Below, one piece after another: positions 36,238 to 44,710 of a stretch of 64,000 nucleotides of DNA. This stretch comes from CBDFMR01 sp965249765. Lineage in GTDB: Bacteria > Bacteroidota > Bacteroidia > Chitinophagales > Saprospiraceae. Location of the stretch: positions 1,116,001-1,180,000 of the forward strand of contig CBDFMR010000005.1 of the NCBI GenBank assembly GCA_965249765.1, written 5' to 3'. The position numbers were made by a program, and so were the translations under genes. The notes under the pieces are model-generated. The model was not told the DNA's origin. It worked only from the letters and a program-made list of their open reading frames with translations, and did not search any database. Position 1 is the stretch's first letter, and every line of letters starts with the position of its first letter.

Positions 36238-36981
36238 TCCAACAGTCTTGTGTAATATGGAAAGTTGAGGACCATAGCACATGGTGATATTTTCTTCTGT
36301 AAATGTATCTTCCGTATCTCCGTATGCTATCAATCTCTGATTGAGTAGGATTACCTTGTCAAAATACTTTCTCACTGATGACAAGTCGTGATGTACAACA
36401 AGTAGAGTCTTACCTTCAGCTGCTAATTTCTTAAGGATAAAGATGATCTTTTCCTCAGTGAGAATATCCACTCCTACAAAAGGTTCATCAAGTAAGAATA
36501 TATCAGACTGCTGACAAAGGGCACGAGCTATAAAAACTCTCTGTTGTTGTCCTCCCGATAGTTGGCCGATCTGTCTGTCTCTAAGATCAGTAATCCCAAG
36601 GTCTTCCATGGCGACTTCAGCAATATCCTTGTCCTCAGCATTCATTCTGGAGAAGATGCCTTTGAAAGGATATCTCCCCATCATTACGATATCAGAGACT
36701 GTGGCGGGAAAACTCCAGTCGACCTCATCCTTCTGAGGTACATAGGCGACTTTTTTACTTACATCTTTGATCTGCTTATCTAGGACAGTAATTTCGCCTG
36801 CAGTATAATCAATGAGGCCGAGTATAGATTTAAATAAAGTTGACTTCCCGGCTCCATTGGGTCCGATAACCCCATAGACATTTCCCTCTTCTAGGTTAAG
36901 GTGAATGTTGGTCAAAACTCGTTTTTTCTCGTAAGAGACCGAGAGGCCCCTTATTCTTATTGAGGTGCTTGTCTTTTCCAA
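36235..36981 (-). CDS. Metal ABC transporter ATPase (ZnuC/TroB/MntB type)
   Basis: A 248-residue ABC ATPase. Walker A GPNGAGKST, the signature LSGGQQQRVFIARAL and Walker B DIFLLDEPFVGVD are clear. It has the usual size for the Zn/Mn/Fe (TroB/ZnuC/MntB) ATPases. TTG at 36981, just after the stop of the binding-protein gene, is the likely start; a longer ATG start at 37059 would overlap that gene in another frame. No permease gene follows on either strand here. Confidence 0.85.
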   Translation of the reverse strand: MEKTSTSIRIRGLSVSYEKKRVLTNIHLNLEEGNVYGVIGPNGAGKSTLFKSILGLIDYTAGEITVLDKQIKDVSKKVAYVPQKDEVDWSFPATVSDIVMMGRYPFKGIFSRMNAEDKDIAEVAMEDLGITDLRDRQIGQLSGGQQQRVFIARALCQQSDIFLLDEPFVGVDILTEEKIIFILKKLAAEGKTLLVVHHDLSSVRKYFDKVILLNQRLIAYGDTEDTFTEENITMCYGPQLSILHKTVG

Positions 36982-36986
36982 ATTTC

Positions 36987-37967
36987 TTATTTTTTCATAG
37001 CAAAAATCATCACAAATAGCCCAAGTAATAAGATCCCTCCTAGCACTATATACAGCCATATAGAACTGCTTGTCTTTTCTAAGTCGATAATCTCTTTTTC
37101 AGTAAGAGCATTGACGATTTTGTCAGTATTTTTTTTCATCATCTTGAGATAAGTGTCGGCTTCACCCCCATCTTCACCTAGAGAATCAGCGTAAAGCTCA
37201 CCCCCTATTCTTACACCAGTGTCCTTGGCCAGTTGCTCGAGAAGCTTTGGATTTATAGTTGATTCGATAAATACAGCCGGAACTCCGCTAGTCACTATCC
37301 TATTCTTCACTCGGGATATATCCGATGTTCGTGCGTCAGACTCTGTAGAAATACCCATCAAAGCTTCGACTTGAATACCGTATCGAGCTCCATAGTATGC
37401 AAATGCATCATGAGAGGTGACAAGGACTCTTTGAGGTTTTGGAATTTCACGGATGCGATCCATGATGTATGAGTCGAGCTCTTTCAATTTATTACAATAT
37501 ATCTCGTAGTTGGCTTCTATTTTATCATAGGAATTGGGAAGGAGCTTAATGAGTTCGGTTTTAATATTTTCAATATATGTAAGCACATTATTGGCATCCA
37601 TCCATGCGTGAGGATCAGCAGAGTTATGATACTTGTCTGACGTTCTTTCAGATATTCCTTTGGTGATTGTTACAATCTCACCGATCAGCCCTGAATTTTC
37701 TGCCAATTCCTTAATCCAACCTTCAAAGGTAAGTCCATTGATAAGTACCAGATCAGCACCCGCTACTTTCTTGGCATCGCGTGGTGTCGGCTCATAAATA
37801 TGAGGATCACTGCCCACTGGAACGATCATCTGCACATCGAATAGATCACCCGATAGCTCTTTGACCATATCGGCAAACAATGAGGCTGATGCGACCACCG
37901 ACGGTTTCTGAGCATTCAGTGAAAATGCCAGTGTGATGACACACGTGGCCAATAATAATCTATTCAT
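36987..37967 (-). CDS. TroA-family metal-binding protein with C-terminal membrane helix
   Basis: A 326-residue cluster A-I substrate-binding protein. Metal ligands are H56 (GSDPHIYEP), H120 (ADPHAWMD), H186 (TSHDAFAYYG) and D261 (YADSLGEDG), the TroA/zinc-manganese arrangement. It has a signal peptide, and a C-terminal transmembrane helix (about 303-323, SSIWLYIVLGGILLLGLFVM), unusual because such proteins are normally tethered at the N-terminus or free in the periplasm. Metal choice (Mn, Zn or Fe) is not decided. It overlaps the regulator gene by 4 bases and is 5 bases before the ATPase gene. Confidence 0.9.
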   Translation of the reverse strand: MNRLLLATCVITLAFSLNAQKPSVVASASLFADMVKELSGDLFDVQMIVPVGSDPHIYEPTPRDAKKVAGADLVLINGLTFEGWIKELAENSGLIGEIVTITKGISERTSDKYHNSADPHAWMDANNVLTYIENIKTELIKLLPNSYDKIEANYEIYCNKLKELDSYIMDRIREIPKPQRVLVTSHDAFAYYGARYGIQVEALMGISTESDARTSDISRVKNRIVTSGVPAVFIESTINPKLLEQLAKDTGVRIGGELYADSLGEDGGEADTYLKMMKKNTDKIVNALTEKEIIDLEKTSSSIWLYIVLGGILLLGLFVMIFAMKK

Positions 37968-38626
37968 ATGATATCTTTTACAAGTAAATTACTACTGACC
38001 TTATGAGGTAGCAAGGCCTCCTTGTTTCCGTTTATTATGACCTTAAGCGAGTTGTCATAATCTAGTCGTTCTACTACTGACAACTGTGTTCCCAAACTTA
38101 CTTCGAGGTTATTAAGAAATTCAAGGAATGGGCGATCATGCTCCTTTACGCCAATGAGTATTCCTGAATCTCCGATAAGCAGTTGGTCGAGAGACCGTTG
38201 GTTTCTTATGGTAAAGCGTCCTTCCTTATTGGGGATCGGGTCGCCATGAGGGTCAAACTTTGGATTGCCCAGAAAATTATCGAGTCTGTTGATCAGGTCA
38301 TCAGACTTTATGTGCTCGAGTTCCTCAGCGAGGTCATGCACCTCATCCCATCGGAATCGAAGCTTATCTACTAGGAATACCTCCCACATCCTATGTTTGC
38401 GAATGAGGCTTGTTGCTATACGATAACCCGTTGAGGTGAGGGAAACACCATGGTATTTTTGATATATGATGTATTCCTTGTCTGCGAGCTTCTTTAGCAT
38501 GTCAGTTACAGAAGCCGCACTGGTTCCACACAAGTTTGCGATGGCACTCGTACTTATGGCATTCTTGTCCTTATTTCCTAGCTTGTAGATCGCCTTTAGA
38601 TAATTTTCTTCGGTTATTGACGTCAT
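37964..38626 (-). CDS. DtxR/MntR-family metal-dependent regulator
   Basis: A 220-residue regulator with an N-terminal winged helix (MTSITEENYLKAIYKL...), the classic DtxR metal/dimer region (HDLAEELEHIKSDDLINRLD and FDPHGDPIPNKEG) and a C-terminal FeoA-like domain. In this family divalent metal (Mn or Fe) makes the protein bind its operator and shut off uptake genes. It is the first gene of the three-gene operon with the binding protein and ATPase. A palindrome like a DtxR/MntR box lies just upstream, consistent with self-control. Confidence 0.92.
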   Translation of the reverse strand: MTSITEENYLKAIYKLGNKDKNAISTSAIANLCGTSAASVTDMLKKLADKEYIIYQKYHGVSLTSTGYRIATSLIRKHRMWEVFLVDKLRFRWDEVHDLAEELEHIKSDDLINRLDNFLGNPKFDPHGDPIPNKEGRFTIRNQRSLDQLLIGDSGILIGVKEHDRPFLEFLNNLEVSLGTQLSVVERLDYDNSLKVIINGNKEALLPHKVSSNLLVKDII

Positions 38627-38643
38627 TTGCTTATTATTAATGA

Positions 38644-38651
38644 CAAATGTA
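38644..38651 (-). promoter_or_regulatory. Bacteroidete -7 box for the MntR-type operon
   Basis: The minus strand reads TACATTTG (TAnnTTTG), 17 bases before the regulator start. It lies next to the candidate operator at 38660-38673. Confidence 0.5.
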
Positions 38652-38659
38652 ATTAAAAA

Positions 38660-38673
38660 TTAGATTAATCTAA
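38660..38673. promoter_or_regulatory. Candidate DtxR/MntR operator (perfect 14-base palindrome)
   Basis: TTAGATTAATCTAA is a perfect palindrome between the divergent regulator gene and the nitroreductase gene. It resembles the TTAGGTTAGSCTAACCTAA-type sites of the DtxR family. It lies just upstream of the -7 box of the regulator operon, in the spacer region, where binding would block transcription. It could also act on the nitroreductase gene, whose ATG is 27 bases away. Confidence 0.6.
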
Positions 38674-38700
38674 AAAATATTTTAAGTCGTATAAAACATT

Positions 38701-39273
38701 ATGGCAGATATACAAGACCTGAGCAAGATCATGAACTCTAGACGAAGTATCTTCCCGGTTCACTACATCGAGAAAGAAATCGATAACCAATTGATTAATG
38801 CAATTCTAATCAATGGTAATCAAGCTCCCAATCACAAAAAGACAAGACCATGGAGACTTATCGTATTCAAGGGACAAGAGAAAATGGTCTTCGGAAACGT
38901 ACTTGCCACTAAATACAAGGAAATTACTGGTGCAAAAAAAATTAAACAAGCTAAACACGACAAGATTGTAAGCAAATTTGAAAAAAGCAATGTTGTCATC
39001 GCAATATGTATGCAACTGCATTCGGACGTATTACTTGAGTGGGAGGAGACCGCAACAGTGGCCTGTGCGGTTCAGAATATGTGGCTTTCATGCACTGCCC
39101 TCAATATAGGCTGCTACTGGAGTACCCCACCCGCTGTATTTCATCTCAGCGACTTTTTAAAACTGAAAACTGATCAGAAATGCCTTGGTCTATTTTATAT
39201 GGGATATCACAAGGCACCTGAAACACCGCATAATCGAGGATCGATAGATGATCATGTTCAATGGCCGTTGTAG
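38701..39273 (+). CDS. Nitroreductase family protein
   Basis: A 190-residue flavin-dependent nitroreductase-fold protein. Start and domain: SRRSIFPVHYIEKEIDNQLI, APNHKKTRPWRLIVFKGQEK, ETATVACAVQNMWLSCTALNIGCYWSTPP. The product probably reduces nitro or other electrophilic compounds, or a quinone, with FMN; the substrate is unknown. Divergent from the MntR-type regulator gene, so it may share its operator. Confidence 0.86.
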   Translation: MADIQDLSKIMNSRRSIFPVHYIEKEIDNQLINAILINGNQAPNHKKTRPWRLIVFKGQEKMVFGNVLATKYKEITGAKKIKQAKHDKIVSKFEKSNVVIAICMQLHSDVLLEWEETATVACAVQNMWLSCTALNIGCYWSTPPAVFHLSDFLKLKTDQKCLGLFYMGYHKAPETPHNRGSIDDHVQWPL

Positions 39274-39375
39274 TAGTTACCTGACAAAATCAGCCTTTCC
39301 AAATACGTGAAATTGCATGCTGTTTTGCACGTAAAACTTATCGCTTATCTACTTCTGAAATCATCATTATAAATG

Positions 39376-39383
39376 TACTTTTG
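39376..39383 (+). promoter_or_regulatory. Candidate -7 box for hppA
   Basis: TACTTTTG, a TAnnTTTG match, 58 bases before the hppA start. Confidence 0.4.
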
Positions 39384-39441
39384 CACGCTGTTAAATGACC
39401 TTTTTTAATTAACTAAATCAACGTAGAAAAATCGACTCTTT

Positions 39442-41604
39442 ATGACACAGAATTTAATATATGCAATTCCGGCCTTCGGTGTGCTGGCATTGCTTTACAC
39501 TTTTTGGAAATCATCCTGGGTTTCAAAGCAAGAGGTAGGTGGTGAGAAAATGGCTAGAATAGCTAAGAATATCTCAGATGGTGCTATGGCTTTCCTTAAA
39601 GCTGAGTATAAAGTACTGGCAATATTCGTAGTGGCTGTGGCTATACTCTTGGGAGTTACTGGCAATTCTTCGGGTTCTTCTCCTTTAGTAGCTCTTTCTT
39701 TTGTATTGGGAGCGATTTGCTCAGCACTTGCAGGATTCATTGGAATGAAAGTGGCCACCAAAGCCAATGTGCGCACAACCAACGCTGCACGAACAAGCCT
39801 CGGCAGAGCGCTTGAAGTTGCTTTTGCTGGTGGTGCTGTTATGGGACTTGGTGTCGTAGGACTTGGTGTTCTAGGATTAGGATCCTTGTTTTTATTGTAT
39901 TCCAATATGTTTGGAACACAAGATATAGATGCAGTTACAAGAGTCATCACAGTATTAACTGGATTCTCGTTTGGAGCATCTTCTATCGCACTATTTGCCA
40001 GAGTAGGTGGCGGTATTTATACAAAGGCTGCCGATGTAGGTGCTGACCTTGTAGGTAAAGTAGAAGCAGGAATTCCAGAAGATCACCCGCTCAATCCAGC
40101 GACCATTGCTGATAATGTAGGTGATAATGTAGGTGATGTGGCAGGTATGGGTGCTGACCTTTTTGAGTCATATGTTGGTTCTATTATTGGTACAATGGTA
40201 CTGGGAGCAACTTTTATAGGTGGCCAAGGTTTTTTATCAAGCAATGAGTTTGGGGGAATGAATGCCGTGTTGCTTCCGTTGGTTTTGGCATCCGTAGGAA
40301 TTGTTACTTCAATTTTGGGAACATTTTTTGTAAAAGTCAAAGAAGGTGGAGATCCACAAAAAGCGCTTAACGTAGGAGAGTTTATCGCGTCAGGTGTCAT
40401 GCTGGCAGCTACATGGGCTATTACTCAATGGATGTTGCCTAATGGCCTCGGAGACTACACAGCCAATGGTGTTTTCTTCGCCGTGCTTTGTGGCCTTGCT
40501 GCTGGATTACTCATCGGAATGATTACTGAGCACTACACAGGTACAGGGACAGGACCCGTAAAATCTATAGTTAAACAATCTCTTACTGGTGCTGCAACTA
40601 ACATCATTGCTGGTCTTGGTGTAGGTATGATCTCCACAGCAGCTCCTATCATTGTTCTCGCAGCTGCAATTATAGGTGCACATCATTTCGCAGGACTCTA
40701 TGGTATTGCAATAGCAGCAGTAGGTATGCTATCTAATACAGGTATCCAACTTGCCGTAGACGCCTATGGACCGATTGCCGATAATGCAGGAGGTATCGCC
40801 GAGATGGCAGAATTGCCTAAGGAAGTAAGACAAAGAACTGACAAACTTGATGCTGTAGGAAACACTACCGCAGCCATCGGTAAAGGATTTGCTATCGGTT
40901 CGGCTGCCCTGACAGCGCTGGCCTTGTTTGCTGCATATATGGCGACGGCAGGAATTACAGCGATCAACATTGCCCAACCCAAGGTGATGGCAGGATTGCT
41001 AATAGGAGGTATGCTTCCATTCTTATTTTCTGCACTCTCTATGAATGCAGTAGGTAGGGCTGCAATGGATATGATCAACGAGGTAAGAAGACAATTTAAT
41101 TCTATACCTGAGCTCAAGGCAGCTCTTAGTGTGATGAAATCTAATGAGGGCAAGGAAATGAAAGACTGGTCTAAAGCAGATAGAGCAATTTTCGATGCGG
41201 CAGACGGAAAACCAGAGTATGATAAATGTGTAGAGATATCGACCAATGCATCTATCAGAGAAATGATCCTCCCAGGACTTATTGCGATTGTCACTCCCGT
41301 CCTTTTTGGATTTGTAGGAGGAGCTGAGATGCTTGGAGGAGTTCTTGCCGGAGTTACTGTCTGTGGTGTCTTGATGGCCATTTTCCAGTCAAATGCTGGG
41401 GGTGCTTGGGACAATGCCAAGAAAATGTTTGAAGAAGGTGTAGAAATCGATGGTAAGATGTATTACAAAGGATCTGATGCTCACAAGGCTACCGTTGTGG
41501 GAGATACAGTAGGTGATCCATTTAAGGATACTTCTGGTCCATCTCTCAATATCTTATTGAAATTGATGTCTGTGGTTGCTTTGGTGATCGCTCCTTTTAT
41601 TTAG
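39442..41604 (+). CDS. hppA: Membrane-bound K+-dependent pyrophosphatase
   Basis: A 720-residue integral membrane protein that couples pyrophosphate hydrolysis to H+ or Na+ pumping. The core motif DVGADLVGKVEAGIPEDHPL is at about residues 199-218, with IADNVGDNVGDVAGMGADLFE after it, DAYGPIADNAGGIAEM in the middle and GDTVGDPFKDTSGPSLNIL at the C-terminus. The block GNTTAAIGKGFAIGSA (from about 473) has Ala at the site where K+-independent enzymes have Lys, so K+-dependence is predicted. Whether the pumped ion is H+ or Na+ cannot be decided here. A terminator follows the stop. Confidence 0.95.
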   Translation: MTQNLIYAIPAFGVLALLYTFWKSSWVSKQEVGGEKMARIAKNISDGAMAFLKAEYKVLAIFVVAVAILLGVTGNSSGSSPLVALSFVLGAICSALAGFIGMKVATKANVRTTNAARTSLGRALEVAFAGGAVMGLGVVGLGVLGLGSLFLLYSNMFGTQDIDAVTRVITVLTGFSFGASSIALFARVGGGIYTKAADVGADLVGKVEAGIPEDHPLNPATIADNVGDNVGDVAGMGADLFESYVGSIIGTMVLGATFIGGQGFLSSNEFGGMNAVLLPLVLASVGIVTSILGTFFVKVKEGGDPQKALNVGEFIASGVMLAATWAITQWMLPNGLGDYTANGVFFAVLCGLAAGLLIGMITEHYTGTGTGPVKSIVKQSLTGAATNIIAGLGVGMISTAAPIIVLAAAIIGAHHFAGLYGIAIAAVGMLSNTGIQLAVDAYGPIADNAGGIAEMAELPKEVRQRTDKLDAVGNTTAAIGKGFAIGSAALTALALFAAYMATAGITAINIAQPKVMAGLLIGGMLPFLFSALSMNAVGRAAMDMINEVRRQFNSIPELKAALSVMKSNEGKEMKDWSKADRAIFDAADGKPEYDKCVEISTNASIREMILPGLIAIVTPVLFGFVGGAEMLGGVLAGVTVCGVLMAIFQSNAGGAWDNAKKMFEEGVEIDGKMYYKGSDAHKATVVGDTVGDPFKDTSGPSLNILLKLMSVVALVIAPFI

Positions 41605-41626
41605 TAGAAGAAAAGATAATAATATA

Positions 41627-41656
41627 AAAGCCTCGCTGTTACAGTGGGGCTTTTTT
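41627..41656 (+). terminator. Rho-independent terminator after hppA
   Basis: AAAGCCTCGCTG pairs with CAGTGGGGCTTT (with some G-U pairs) around a 3-base loop, then a T-run to 41656. Confidence 0.8.
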
Positions 41657-41740
41657 GATTTCATTAGGAAACTGAAACAATGGAGGGGTAGAGTGCTTCT
41701 GAGTTCTATGAAATAAAAATTAGCCACTACTTGTAAGATA

Positions 41741-41756
41741 GTAGCGTATTTGCTAC
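41741..41756 (+). promoter_or_regulatory. Inverted repeat ahead of hicAB, candidate operator
   Basis: GTAGC-GTATTT-GCTAC lies 10 bases before the hicA start. Another CTAC...GTAG pair overlaps it on the left. Toxin-antitoxin operons are usually repressed by the antitoxin through such a site; HicB has a C-terminal DNA-binding-like part. Confidence 0.4.
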
Positions 41757-41765
41757 CTTTAATAT

Positions 41766-41951
41766 ATGACAGCCAAAGAATTGGAAAAACTTGTCAAGGA
41801 AAGAGGCTGGTACTTGGTACGCAAGAAAGGTAGTCATAATATATACAAACATGGGTCGTATAAAGGAATCATTGTCATTCCTTTTCACGGCAAAAAAGAT
41901 ATTCCTATTGGAACACTTAAATCGATAATGAGACAAGCAGATATCAAATAA
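41766..41951 (+). CDS. hicA: HicA-type mRNA interferase toxin
   Basis: A 61-residue HicA toxin with the dsRBD-like fold; the catalytic His is H24 in KKGSHNIYKHG. HicA cleaves mRNA when not bound by HicB. The antitoxin gene begins 1 base after the stop. It is the normal hicA-first order. Confidence 0.9.
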   Translation: MTAKELEKLVKERGWYLVRKKGSHNIYKHGSYKGIIVIPFHGKKDIPIGTLKSIMRQADIK

Positions 41952-41952
41952 T

Positions 41953-42348
41953 ATGAAAACACTAAATGCAACGATAGAACGGAATGCAGATAGCTATTTT
42001 GCTTACGTAGAGCAAATAGATGGATGCGTCGCAGGAGGATCGACATACAACGAAGTCAAAGAGAATTTAGAAGAAATTATAAACATGTTCTTCGATGAAG
42101 ATCCAAAATTAAAAATGAAATATAACGAAGGCTATAAACTGAAATTCGAAGTAAGTCTCCAGTCAGTTTTTGATCTATTACCCGAGATAAACATAAGCCA
42201 ACTAGCAATACTGGGTAAGCTAAACCCTGGATTGTTAAGACAATATGTTTCAGGAAGCAAGAAAGCTTCAGAAGCTCAATCTGATCGAGTAATGAAAGCA
42301 ATTGATAAACTCATAAACAAGCTCAATTCTATAACATTAACAGCTTAG
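41953..42348 (+). CDS. hicB: HicB-type antitoxin
   Basis: A 131-residue antitoxin. The N-terminal half is a HicB-type partial RNase H-like fold (NATIERNADSYFAYVEQIDG, CVAGGSTYNEVKENLEEI). The C-terminal half has a helix-turn-helix-like segment (ISQLAILGKLNPGLLRQYVS). It neutralises HicA and probably controls the operon. Confidence 0.88.
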   Translation: MKTLNATIERNADSYFAYVEQIDGCVAGGSTYNEVKENLEEIINMFFDEDPKLKMKYNEGYKLKFEVSLQSVFDLLPEINISQLAILGKLNPGLLRQYVSGSKKASEAQSDRVMKAIDKLINKLNSITLTA

Positions 42349-42527
42349 CTAAAACATCTCATGATCTAATATGAATGAGATACGAGTGCGCAAGAGCTTA
42401 TACAATCCATGCATTCACCGTTAAATATTTCTGAAAATGAACGAGAATAGATTCTGATTCGTTTTAATCAAGTACTTTTATTTGTTGTTACCTTCATGGA
42501 TATTGCATCAAGTTTAAACTCATAATC

Positions 42528-44612
42528 ATGATCTTTAAATCTTCAGTTATCATTACGTTCTTAGTGAGTATTCTCACATTGGGGTCTTTCTATTCTGGTG
42601 TAGACAATAAAGAGCGAGAAGGTCTCATCCTTTATGCCATGCTCAATTATCTTGAGCAAGTCCACTTTGATCCCATTCCTATTGATGATGATTTTTCAAA
42701 GAAGGTTTTTGAAAACTACCTCAAATACATGGATGGTGGCAAGAGATATTTTGTCAAAGAAGACATCGATGCGATGAAGAAGTACGAGTTATCGATTGAT
42801 AACCAAACCCAGGAGCGGACGTTTGAGTTTTTTGACATGTCATTGGAATTACTTGACGTGGGAATTAACAGAGCTAAGGGGTATTACCAGTCTGCTATAG
42901 AATCGGATTTTGACTTCAGTGTAGATGAGTATCTCGAGATGGACTATAAAAAAGTGAGTTATGCTACAACCAAAGCCGAGCTAAAAGAGAGGTGGCGTAA
43001 GATTATTAAATATGATGTGTTGACGAGACTCGAGGGGAAGATTGCTGATCAAGATGATGCTGAATCCCCAAAACTTATTGAAGAACTAAAGAAGGAAGCC
43101 ATAGAGACAACCAAGGATATTTATGATGCTTGGTTTAAAAGAATAGATCAGCTGAGAAGATCGGATAGATTCGAAGCATATCTCAATGCCATGACTCATC
43201 TCTATGATCCTCATTCTGATTACCTCTCACCTAAGGACAAGGAGGACTTCGACATTAGAATGGGAGGAAAACTGGAAGGTATTGGTGCTCGATTGACTAC
43301 TGATGGGGATTATACTAAGGTCATGGAGATTGTACCAGGAGGACCTGCATGGAAAGGGAAAGACCTCAAGGTAGATGATAAGATCGTAAGAGTAACACAG
43401 AAAGACGAAGAAGGCGTAGATGTTACCGGTATGAGACTTGATGATGTAGTCCAAAAAATCAGGGGTGATAAAGGTACTCGTGTGATTCTTACTGTCAAAG
43501 ACGATGAAGGTCTTCGCGATGTAGAGATAGAACGAGATGTTGTCCAGCTAGAGGAGACATTTGCTAAGTCATTGATCTTAAGAAAAGATGATGATGAAAA
43601 AATAGGCTATATAAAATTGCCTAAGTTTTACTCAAGTTTTGAAAAGGAAGATGGTAATAGCTGCGCTGCAGATGTAGCAAGAGAACTCGAGAAGTTAAAA
43701 GACCAGAATGTAGATGGTATCATACTAGACCTGAGAAGCAATGGTGGAGGATCTTTAAGAGACGTCGTCGATATGTCGGGTCTATTTATAGAGTCAGGTC
43801 CTATCGTCCAAGTTAAATCTCGTCAAGATCAACCATACATTTATAAAGACAAAGATGCTGGTGTAAAGTATGATGGACCACTGTTGGTTATGGTCAATTC
43901 GTATAGTGCCTCGGCATCCGAGATATTAGCTGCAGCTCTACAGGATTATGATAGAGCTGTCATTGTAGGAAGTAACTCCACATATGGAAAAGGAACTGTT
44001 CAGCGGATTTTTGATTTAGATCGTGGAATCAAAGGTAATGAGACGTTGAAACCATTGGGATCGGTAAAGCTCACAATGCAGAAGTTCTATAGAATAAATG
44101 GTGGGTCAACTCAACTCAAAGGCGTAAAACCCGATATCATACTACCCGACAATCATTACTACATCGAAGCCGGTGAGAAAGAATACGATGGAGCCATGGA
44201 GTGGTCGGAGATTGCATCCTTGCCTTTCAGCCAAGAAGTTTTTAGGGTAAATAATGATGAAGAGATCAGAGACAACAGCGAAGAAAGAGTCGAAAGCAAT
44301 GGCACTTTTAACCTTATTCTAGACAATGCGAGTAGGATAAAGGAGTTGAGAGAGAATACTAGCTATCCTCTCAGCCTAGAAGCATTTGCAGCTCTAGCAA
44401 AATCAAGAGACGAGGAAGCGGAGAAGTACAAAGACCTTTTCAAAGATCCTGTTCCTGGGCTACGAGCTGAGAACATTTATGTTGACTTATCTACAATTAA
44501 CATCGACACTTCCCGTATCGAGCTCAATAAGGACTGGCTTGAGGGTGTACACAGTGATGTTTATATCGCCGAATGCATCGACATCCTCAAAGACATTAAT
44601 ATTAATCAGTAG
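42528..44612 (+). CDS. Carboxy-terminal processing (S41) protease
   Basis: A 694-residue tail-specific protease. It has an N-terminal membrane/secretion helix, a helical N-domain, a PDZ domain (about residues 240-325; GKLEGIGARLTTDGDYT) and the S41 core with catalytic Ser in NSYSASASEILAAALQ (about 459) and Lys in STYGKGTVQ (about 486). A DUF3340-type C-terminal part follows. It acts in the periplasm on envelope proteins. Confidence 0.93.
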   Translation: MIFKSSVIITFLVSILTLGSFYSGVDNKEREGLILYAMLNYLEQVHFDPIPIDDDFSKKVFENYLKYMDGGKRYFVKEDIDAMKKYELSIDNQTQERTFEFFDMSLELLDVGINRAKGYYQSAIESDFDFSVDEYLEMDYKKVSYATTKAELKERWRKIIKYDVLTRLEGKIADQDDAESPKLIEELKKEAIETTKDIYDAWFKRIDQLRRSDRFEAYLNAMTHLYDPHSDYLSPKDKEDFDIRMGGKLEGIGARLTTDGDYTKVMEIVPGGPAWKGKDLKVDDKIVRVTQKDEEGVDVTGMRLDDVVQKIRGDKGTRVILTVKDDEGLRDVEIERDVVQLEETFAKSLILRKDDDEKIGYIKLPKFYSSFEKEDGNSCAADVARELEKLKDQNVDGIILDLRSNGGGSLRDVVDMSGLFIESGPIVQVKSRQDQPYIYKDKDAGVKYDGPLLVMVNSYSASASEILAAALQDYDRAVIVGSNSTYGKGTVQRIFDLDRGIKGNETLKPLGSVKLTMQKFYRINGGSTQLKGVKPDIILPDNHYYIEAGEKEYDGAMEWSEIASLPFSQEVFRVNNDEEIRDNSEERVESNGTFNLILDNASRIKELRENTSYPLSLEAFAALAKSRDEEAEKYKDLFKDPVPGLRAENIYVDLSTINIDTSRIELNKDWLEGVHSDVYIAECIDILKDININQ

Positions 44613-44710
44613 AGAGTCAGAGTTAGTAAGGCACTAGATTTATGGAAATAGTATCTGATTCCTTTATACTTTACACTTAACTGTGTAAGTATCTGCTTAT
44701 ACTTGCAGCC

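Noticed and set aside
39304..39333. TACGTG...GCATGC...CACGTA inverted repeat upstream of hppA
   Set aside because: The outer arms are only 6 bases with a long mismatched interior, so it was judged to be chance and not listed as a feature.
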